Source: RBC101 sp052387735 (lineage in GTDB: Bacteria > Gemmatimonadota > Gemmatimonadetes > Gemmatimonadales > Gemmatimonadaceae). From it: 10,443 nucleotides of DNA. The notes beneath the pieces are model-generated. The model saw only the letters and a list, made by a program, of their open reading frames with translations, made no database searches and was not told the DNA's origin. The position numbers and the translations under genes were made by a program. Shown piece by piece: positions 5,956-10,443 of this stretch (within the stretch, counting starts at the first letter, position 1; every line of letters begins with the position of its first letter). The stretch is taken from the NCBI GenBank assembly GCA_052387735.1, contig JBQTIW010000038.1, positions 1 through 10,443 of the forward strand, written 5' to 3'.

Positions 5956-6719
5956 CAGCGCACCATGGCGGCAAGGACTATGAGCGTCAGAATGCCTAAC
6001 GACCACTTCCACAACTCGTAGCGCCCCTGCAGGCGCGATATGGCCAACCCTCCCAGCCCGACGGCCACCAGCAGCCCGCCGAGCAAGATGCGATCTGCCC
6101 CCGTACCCAGGCCCCGGGCGATCGCCAGCGGAATGGCCACCCCGGCCAGCAAGGCGCCGGCGCGACTCACCCACTGGGACCCAGCGCGAAACACCGGATT
6201 ACCTAACGAGCGCGCAACCTGCATCCCCCGCGCGAACCCGATGTTCAACCCCCAGATGCGAAGCGCCAGGTGCCCCAGGTTGTACGTGCCGAGAAACGTC
6301 AGCACCGTTCCCACCGGCCCCGCGCCCAGGCCGAACGCCAACAATCCGAGCAACACGCAGAACGGAAGCCAGGCCGCCCACACCAACCGGTCCCCCGTTG
6401 CACCAAGCGGGCCGCACAACGCTGTGCGGAAGCGCTCGATCCTGCCGGGGTCTTCCTCCTCGAGCTCGACGCGTGCCAGCGCCCCAACCGCGATCGATGC
6501 CGTGTAAGGATGCGTATTGAAGTACTGGCTCTGCCGTGCCAGCGCCTTGCGGTATTTCTCCCCCTCGACACCACCGGGCAACAACCGCAGAGCCGGTTCG
6601 ACGGCGAACCCAATGCCGTTTCCGACCAGCGTCTCGTAATTCCACGCTCCCTGGATCGCGAGCAATCTGATGAGGATGGCCCCGCGTGTCATGACCGGGA
6701 GGGCCCGGGCCCCCACCAT
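5955..6719 (-). CDS. PTS mannose/sorbose-family EIID membrane subunit
   Basis: Integral membrane subunit which, with EIIC, forms the sugar-translocating channel of mannose-family PTS permeases. At 254 residues it is slightly shorter than typical (about 270-285). Family features are the N-terminal segment around AIQGAWNYETLVGNGIGFAVEPAL, then QSQYFNTHPYTASIAVGALARVELEEE, then GATGDRLVWAAWLP. Hydrophobic transmembrane segments follow in the second half, including one at the C-terminus (ILTLIVLAAMV). The frame is open for another 234 codons upstream, but that part is out-of-frame EIIC sequence. The ATG at 6719 overlaps the EIIC stop by one base (TGATG). The substrate cannot be told from sequence. 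Confidence 0.9.
   Translation of the reverse strand: MVGARALPVMTRGAILIRLLAIQGAWNYETLVGNGIGFAVEPALRLLPGGVEGEKYRKALARQSQYFNTHPYTASIAVGALARVELEEEDPGRIERFRTALCGPLGATGDRLVWAAWLPFCVLLGLLAFGLGAGPVGTVLTFLGTYNLGHLALRIWGLNIGFARGMQVARSLGNPVFRAGSQWVSRAGALLAGVAIPLAIARGLGTGADRILLGGLLVAVGLGGLAISRLQGRYELWKWSLGILTLIVLAAMVR
5995..6003 (+). repeat. CCTAACGA word, copy 6 (variant ending C)
   Basis: Eight of nine bases match. Coding strand TCG TTA GGC (Ser-Leu-Gly) before the last membrane segment of EIID. Confidence 0.5.
6202..6210 (+). repeat. CCTAACGAG word, copy 7
   Basis: Exact copy. Coding strand TCG TTA GGT (Ser-Leu-Gly) in EIID, about 200 bases from copy 6. No copy was seen from here to the right edge. 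Confidence 0.6.
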
Positions 6720-7402
6720 CAGCGCACCACCAGCAACGTAAACCCCAGAGCCAGCCCGACAAGGAAGTACCACCGCGTATGCGCGGTCGAGTGGAACACC
6801 TTGTAGACGGCACCAGCGGCCACGACGCCGGCAATAGCAATGAGTGCGGCCCGCGTCAGTGTCGGATCCACGGACCAGTGGTCGAGGGAACGCCGGTACA
6901 GGGGAACGAACGCCACGACTCCGGCGGCCGTCATCAAGCCGCCGCGGAAAAGGTCGGCGGACATGCCGTAGAGCTGCAGGCCGATCACGACGCGCCGTGA
7001 CCCCGCGGCAATGCTTTCGTGTCGTTGCTTGGCCCAGTACGCGTTGAGCCGGCGGAGCTGCACCATGGACCACCCTCCGATCCACGCCATCAGCAGGGTC
7101 GCCACGACCGCGACCATAATGGACCCCTCGGTGAGGGTCGGGGATTGCGCGACGAGAGCGCCCCCCACTGCAGACGACGATCCCCATTCGGGGTACCGGG
7201 ACGCGCCGACCGGCAACGTCTCGAGGGCAAACGCCTCCACCAGTGCGCCGAGCAGCAACCCGAATGGCGCCGCTCCCATGAAGCCCGCGGTGATCGTACA
7301 CGCCACGATCGGCCGTGAAAGCATCGCTTGTGGAAAGCTCACGACGTCGAGTCCCAGCACGGCACCGAGAAGCGCGACGATGGCAACCTCGGAGACGCTC
7401 AT
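6719..7402 (-). CDS. PTS mannose/sorbose-family EIIC membrane subunit
   Basis: A polytopic membrane protein of 227 residues with about six or more hydrophobic segments (for example near 7-28, 33-60, 98-114, 158-175, 188-203 and 211-226). Residues LLGALVEAFALETLPVGASRYPEWGSSSAVGGA match the conserved EIIC block of the EII-Man/Sor family. It is somewhat short against the usual 250-265 residues. A GAGGGG Shine-Dalgarno lies about 5 nt before the ATG at 7402, which overlaps the EIIB stop by 4 nt (ATGA). It should pair with EIID to make the membrane channel. Whether the shortened form still transports sugar, or works mainly as a sensor, cannot be decided here. Confidence 0.88.
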   Translation of the reverse strand: MSVSEVAIVALLGAVLGLDVVSFPQAMLSRPIVACTITAGFMGAAPFGLLLGALVEAFALETLPVGASRYPEWGSSSAVGGALVAQSPTLTEGSIMVAVVATLLMAWIGGWSMVQLRRLNAYWAKQRHESIAAGSRRVVIGLQLYGMSADLFRGGLMTAAGVVAFVPLYRRSLDHWSVDPTLTRAALIAIAGVVAAGAVYKVFHSTAHTRWYFLVGLALGFTLLVVR

Positions 7403-7890
7403 CGATTCCCCTCACCCGCAAGGACTTCGTTGAGCGGCAGCGGACGTGCCGCTGGTACGTCCTGTGCCGTCACGGCGGCGCCTCTGGCCGCGAGCATCTT
7501 GAGCGCATCCTCCTCATCCTTCGACAGGAAGAGATAGCGCAGTCGCTGAATGCGCCCCGCGCGGTGATGTACACCTCCCAGATTGATGGACGTGATGCGT
7601 CCCGACGCCATGGCAAGGCGACTCATGGTCTGTATGTCGCCTGTGAGGAGAATCCCGACCCGTTCGTCTTGCTGGAATGCGGGCAGCCGCTCCACGGCGC
7701 TCTGCACCGACTCGAAATACACCTCCATCTCCGGCGGCACGCCCATGCGGTAGAGCTCCTGCTCCCACTCGCTCGCCGCCACTTCGTCGTCGACCAGTAC
7801 CAGGAACTGCACGTCCAGCGGTTGGCCCCATCCCACCACCACCTGTCCGTGGATGAGCCGATCGTCGATGCGATACAGTTCAAGCCCCAC
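7399..7890 (-). CDS. PTS mannose/sorbose-family EIIB subunit
   Basis: A cytoplasmic 163-residue phospho-carrier that takes phosphate from EIIA and gives it to the incoming sugar. The N-terminal signature YRIDDRLIHGQVVVGWG (6-22) contains the phospho-acceptor His14. The start is GTG at 7890, preceded by a GAGG-type site; this gives the standard N-terminus just before the RIDDRLIHGQV motif. It overlaps the EIIA 3' end by 11 nt. EIIB is a separate protein here and is not fused to EIIA as in E. coli ManX. All key residues are present. Confidence 0.94.
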   Translation of the reverse strand: MGLELYRIDDRLIHGQVVVGWGQPLDVQFLVLVDDEVAASEWEQELYRMGVPPEMEVYFESVQSAVERLPAFQQDERVGILLTGDIQTMSRLAMASGRITSINLGGVHHRAGRIQRLRYLFLSKDEEDALKMLAARGAAVTAQDVPAARPLPLNEVLAGEGNR

Positions 7891-8275
7891 GGGGACCTCG
7901 CGCGCCGAGCATCGTGAGGGCAGTGCGGCCTTTCTCCGCTGCCTGACGAGCGGCGACGACGTCGTCTGCCTCGTCGAAGACGAAATCGAGCAACGCAGCC
8001 AGGTTGACCCCCACCACGACCGCCACGTCCGGGCGCTCCCGTTGCAACCGGCGCGCCGCCATCGTGCAGCTCCCGGCGGGAAGATCGGTGAACACCACGC
8101 GTGCGCCGGTGTCTTCCAGGAGCCGCTGCAACGACGCCGCGACGTCCGCGGCGCTCAAGCCCCGATTCGTCAGCGGCAGGTACATATCACCGCGCCCCGT
8201 GATCTGCTCCACCGCCGAGAGCATTCCGGCGGCAAAGTCCCCGTGTCCTGCTACGATCGCCCGCACGCTACTCAT
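7880..8275 (-). CDS. PTS mannose-family EIIA subunit
   Basis: A 131-residue cytoplasmic EIIA of the mannose/fructose/sorbose family that accepts phosphate from HPr. The active site is AGHGDFAAGM with His11, matching His10 of E. coli ManX. Later family blocks are VVFTDLPAGSCTMAARR (60-76) and VVVGVNLAALLD (87-98). The frame is open 9 codons further upstream (8302), but the AIVAGHG strand and active site set the start at ATG 8275. That start overlaps the hprK 3' end by 8 nt. It is a stand-alone EIIA domain. Confidence 0.93.
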   Translation of the reverse strand: MSSVRAIVAGHGDFAAGMLSAVEQITGRGDMYLPLTNRGLSAADVAASLQRLLEDTGARVVFTDLPAGSCTMAARRLQRERPDVAVVVGVNLAALLDFVFDEADDVVAARQAAEKGRTALTMLGARGPRGA

Positions 8276-9239
8276 CGTCTTCCACCAGGTAGCGGCGCAC
8301 ATCCGCCGCCTGACGCATGTGCCCCATCAGGCGCTGGTTGAAGGTTTCCGCCGGGTCGATTCCGCTGTACCGCAACAGGTGATTCATGGCGATGACCTCA
8401 CCAATCACCGTGATGTTCTTGCCGGGGTTGAGGTACACAGTGATCAACGGCAGCTCGACGCCAAGAATCGTCGTGACGTCGCCGTCAAGCCCGGTGCGTT
8501 CCATGACCACGTCCTCCGTCCACTCCTTGAGCTGTACCACCACTTCGATGCGCTTCTGCTGTCGCACGGCGCGAATGCCGAAGATCGAGGGAATGTCGAT
8601 CAGGCCGACCCCGCGAATCTCCATGTAGTGCCGCTGCAGGTCGTGCCCGCGGCCGATCAGGACATCGTTGCCTCGCCGGGACACGAGAACCACGTCGTCG
8701 GCGACCAGGCGATGCCCGCGCTCGACCAGATCCAGCACGCATTCGGACTTTCCGATACCGCTGGCGCCGGTGAACAGCAGGCCCACGCCGAACACATCGG
8801 AGAGCGATCCGTGCAGCGTAGTCGTCGGCGCGAACATCGACTCGATCACCGGCTTCACGCGACGGTAGAACTCGTTGGTCTTGAGCGGGGTTCGCATCAT
8901 CGGCACCCCGGCTTCGATCGCGAGATCCAGCAGCGGAGGCACCGGGTCGAGTCCCTTGGTGATGAAGACGCAGGGAATCGGGAAGGAGAAGAACAACTCC
9001 AGGTTGCGTTTCCGCTCGTCGGCGGCGAGCGAGGCCAGGTAGGTCATCTCGGTCTCGCCTATCACCTGCGATCGCTCCGACATGAAGCGGCCGACGAATC
9101 CCGCCAGCGCCAGACCGGGGCTGGAGATGTCCGGATTGCCGATCACTCGATCATGGCCGTACGCGCCACCGAGCTGCTCCAACTGCAGCGTGCCGGTGAG
9201 CCGTTCGAGCAGCTTGCCGACGAGGACGGTGGGATTCAC
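8268..9239 (-). CDS. hprK: HPr kinase/phosphorylase
   Basis: A bifunctional sensor enzyme that phosphorylates HPr on Ser46 with ATP or pyrophosphate and can reverse the reaction. At 323 residues it is of usual length. The C-terminal catalytic domain shows the conserved His143 in HGSLSDVFGVG, Walker A GASGIGKS (158-165), LVADDVV (178-184) and the HprK signature MEIRGVGLIDIPSIFG (206-221). The N-terminal domain (about 1-130) is present. The start is GTG at 9239, overlapping the hpf stop by 4 nt (GTGA). No clear Shine-Dalgarno is visible, and a GC-rich hairpin sits one base upstream of the start codon. Together with HPr Ser46 in the same operon, it argues for an operating regulatory circuit. Confidence 0.96.
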   Translation of the reverse strand: MNPTVLVGKLLERLTGTLQLEQLGGAYGHDRVIGNPDISSPGLALAGFVGRFMSERSQVIGETEMTYLASLAADERKRNLELFFSFPIPCVFITKGLDPVPPLLDLAIEAGVPMMRTPLKTNEFYRRVKPVIESMFAPTTTLHGSLSDVFGVGLLFTGASGIGKSECVLDLVERGHRLVADDVVLVSRRGNDVLIGRGHDLQRHYMEIRGVGLIDIPSIFGIRAVRQQKRIEVVVQLKEWTEDVVMERTGLDGDVTTILGVELPLITVYLNPGKNITVIGEVIAMNHLLRYSGIDPAETFNQRLMGHMRQAADVRRYLVEDDE

Positions 9240-9547
9240 GCCCGAGCCGCTCGGGCTGCGCGATCCTTGGCCGTTCGACGCTCACTCGTCACCTGCCGCT
9301 GCAGGTGATCGAGGGCAACCGAAAGTGCCGGCCCATAGTAGCGGCCATGACCTTCGGCAACGAGTGACCTGTGACGCGGCGCGCGCAACATGACCTCGAC
9401 CCGGCAGCGCGTTCCCTCGCGCTCGAAACGGATCGTGGCGCCGACGGTGCGGTTCAGACGGCGCGACACCTTGGCCACGCTCGCTTCCGCCCGCTGCTTC
9501 AGCCGTTGGGAAATGACGGCGTTATGCGCGTGCCAGACGATTTCCAT
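9236..9547 (-). CDS. hpf: Ribosome hibernation promoting factor / RaiA family (S30AE), short form
   Basis: A 103-residue protein of the S30AE family, older name sigma-54 modulation protein. Members bind the 30S subunit and silence ribosomes during starvation. It fits a short HPF or YfiA-type protein: N-terminal strand and helix (MEIVWHAHNAVISQRLKQRAEASVAKVSRRL), strand TIRFEREG and CRVEVMLRAP, then GRYYGPALSVALDHLQRQV and a basic Arg/Lys/Ala-rich tail. The C-terminal dimerisation domain of long HPF is absent. The ATG at 9547 has the strongest Shine-Dalgarno in the window (GGGAGGAG, 6-nt spacing). It overlaps the upstream glycosyltransferase by 26 nt. An hpf gene next to hprK and PTS genes is a familiar arrangement in other bacteria. 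Confidence 0.87.
   Translation of the reverse strand: MEIVWHAHNAVISQRLKQRAEASVAKVSRRLNRTVGATIRFEREGTRCRVEVMLRAPRHRSLVAEGHGRYYGPALSVALDHLQRQVTSERRTAKDRAARAARA
9240..9256 (-). promoter_or_regulatory. Perfect 7-bp GC hairpin directly before the hprK start
   Basis: GCCCGAG (9256-9250) and CTCGGGC (9246-9240) are exact inverted repeats around a 3-nt loop. They end one base upstream of the hprK GTG and lie inside the last codons of hpf (Ala-Arg-Ala-Ala-Arg-Ala). The stem covers the place where a Shine-Dalgarno would sit, so hprK translation may depend on ribosomes finishing hpf. A repeated Ala-Arg coding sequence could create such a stem by chance. Confidence 0.4.
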
Positions 9548-10443
9548 GATTCACTCCTCCCTGCAGCACTTCAAGCAAGTGCGCTTCAGTTTTTTCAGCG
9601 GTACGTTCCCAGGTGAATGTCAGGGCAAACGCCCGGCCCGCCTGGCCCAGGTGCTCGACGAGCGGCAGGGAATCCGCGACCCGCTGCATCGCCGCTGTCA
9701 ACGCCGCGACATCTCCGTGCGGTACCAGAAAGCCGGTCTCGCCATGCCGGACCGACTCTCGAATGCCGGGCGAGTCGGAGGCGACCACCGGAGTGCCGCT
9801 CGCCGCCGCTTCGAGGTTGGTGATGCCCCACCCCTCCTTCGGAGAGGTGAAAGCGAGCGCCCACGAGCGTCGCAACAAGGACACTTTCTCCTGCTCGCTG
9901 ATTCGCCCAAGAAACCGCACGCGTTGCCCAAGGTCAAGCGATCTCGCGAGTTGCTCGAGTTCGGAGCGGTAGTCACCCGCTCCGGCAATTTCGAGCCGGG
10001 CGTCGCTCGAGCGCACGCGGGAGAATGCGCGCAGGATGAGATCCACGCGCTTATACCGCTTGAGACGGCCGAGATACGCAAAGAGCGGAGTGGGTGAACG
10101 CTCGGCAGGATTGGGCGTATATGCCTCGCTGTCGATCCCACAGTAGATGACCTCGATTGCCGAACGCGGAATTCCCCGCTGTGCAAGGTCTTCGGCAGTG
10201 CTCTCGCTGATCACCTGGAATGGGACGTCGCGGTAGACCCAGGGAATCGGCCGCTCGGCCATCCACACAACCGACGCGACAGGAGCGGGCAACTCCTGGA
10301 ATGCGGTCGCACCGAAAAGATGCGGAACCACTCCCACCACCGGCGTTGGCCCCCAGCGCGGCGTGAACAGGGGCACCTTGTTGATGTCCTCGATCAACAG
10401 ATCGAAGGCCCTGCGCTTGCGCAGCTCCCGATAGGCCATCCCC
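9522..10443 (-). CDS. Glycosyltransferase family 4-type, N-terminus cut by window edge
   Basis: The C-terminal part of a GT-B-fold retaining glycosyltransferase; a Met codon at 10439 is in frame, and 305 residues follow it. It is probably internal because FDLLIEDINKVPLFTPRWG normally lies about 90-100 residues into such proteins, so the true start should be off the window. The donor-binding domain is complete: AYLGRLKRYKRVDLILRAF, LEIAGAGDYRSELEQLA, RVRFLGRISEQEK and the EX7E motif with Glu202 and Glu210 in KEGWGITNLEAAASGTPVVASD (numbered from that Met). It probably adds a sugar to a surface polysaccharide or glycolipid; donor and acceptor are unknown. Its 3' end carries the hpf ribosome binding site. 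Confidence 0.93.
   Translation of the reverse strand, partial: GMAYRELRKRRAFDLLIEDINKVPLFTPRWGPTPVVGVVPHLFGATAFQELPAPVASVVWMAERPIPWVYRDVPFQVISESTAEDLAQRGIPRSAIEVIYCGIDSEAYTPNPAERSPTPLFAYLGRLKRYKRVDLILRAFSRVRSSDARLEIAGAGDYRSELEQLARSLDLGQRVRFLGRISEQEKVSLLRRSWALAFTSPKEGWGITNLEAAASGTPVVASDSPGIRESVRHGETGFLVPHGDVAALTAAMQRVADSLPLVEHLGQAGRAFALTFTWERTAEKTEAHLLEVLQGGVNHGNRLARA
9554..9561 (-). promoter_or_regulatory. Strong Shine-Dalgarno of hpf
   Basis: GGGAGGAG on the minus strand, 6 nt before the hpf ATG and inside the 3' coding end of the glycosyltransferase gene. It decides the hpf start and suggests higher initiation than for neighbouring genes, most of which have weak sites. Confidence 0.7.

Noticed and set aside
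5107..6021. Plus-strand open frame of 304 codons
   Set aside because: It is antisense to ptsI, ptsH and the EIID end, with no recognisable domain.
5955..7421. A single 488-codon open frame that looks like a fusion protein ending in EIID
   Set aside because: The first 234 codons are Arg/Gly-rich shadow sequence antiphase to the clear EIIC gene; only the part from ATG 6719 has EIID family features.
8004..9308. Plus-strand open frame of 434 codons
   Set aside because: It lies opposite the well-supported hprK and EIIA genes and has His/Arg/Asp-rich shadow composition.
1..10443. Defence system, prophage, CRISPR or mobile element
   Set aside because: No direct-repeat arrays, transposase, integrase, toxin-antitoxin or nuclease-ATPase pairs were seen; all genes are housekeeping, PTS or uptake functions on one strand.

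Overview
This is high-GC DNA in which every supportable gene lies on the minus strand, so transcription runs from the right edge to the left. The gene set suggests a high-GC free-living bacterium. I favour Gemmatimonadota from the overall style and operon composition, with Deltaproteobacteria-like lineages as the alternative. No 16S or other phylogenetic marker is present, so this is inference.

The right part (10443 to 3922) is one very compact operon: the C-terminal part of a GT4-type glycosyltransferase, a short ribosome hibernation factor (HPF/RaiA), HPr kinase/phosphorylase (HprK), the four separate subunits of a mannose/sorbose-family PTS permease (EIIA, EIIB, EIIC, EIID), HPr and Enzyme I. 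Seven of the eight gene junctions overlap, by 1 to 26 nt; the eighth is a 3-nt gap. All phospho-transfer residues are present: EI His193 and Cys505, HPr His15, EIIA His11 and EIIB His14. HPr also keeps Ser46, the HprK target, so the window encodes both a complete PEP-to-sugar phosphorelay and its ATP-dependent regulatory arm.

The middle (3921 to 2060) begins with a leader of about 94 nt that can fold into two nested helices. It is followed by metK (S-adenosylmethionine synthetase), which appears to start at a GTG with no Shine-Dalgarno, and then by a bifunctional nuclease family (DUF151) protein.

The left part (2063 to 1) has an exported single-pass membrane protein of unknown function with an N-terminal carboxypeptidase-regulatory-like region. 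Its apparent ATG start is probably too far downstream, because a better signal peptide is reached from a CTG that overlaps the previous stop codon. After it comes a clear cobalamin riboswitch with its P1 helix and an alternative helix that shares P1 bases. The riboswitch precedes a BtuF-like vitamin B12-binding lipoprotein gene cut by the left edge.

The most unexpected signal is a short word, CCTAACGAG or a close variant, found seven times between 519 and 6210. Six of the seven place a rare TTA leucine codon before a glycine codon in otherwise GC-rich genes. I found no CRISPR array, tRNA, rRNA, insertion sequence or phage gene. The longest stretch without a protein-coding gene is 650 to 902, which is filled by the riboswitch and its expression platform.
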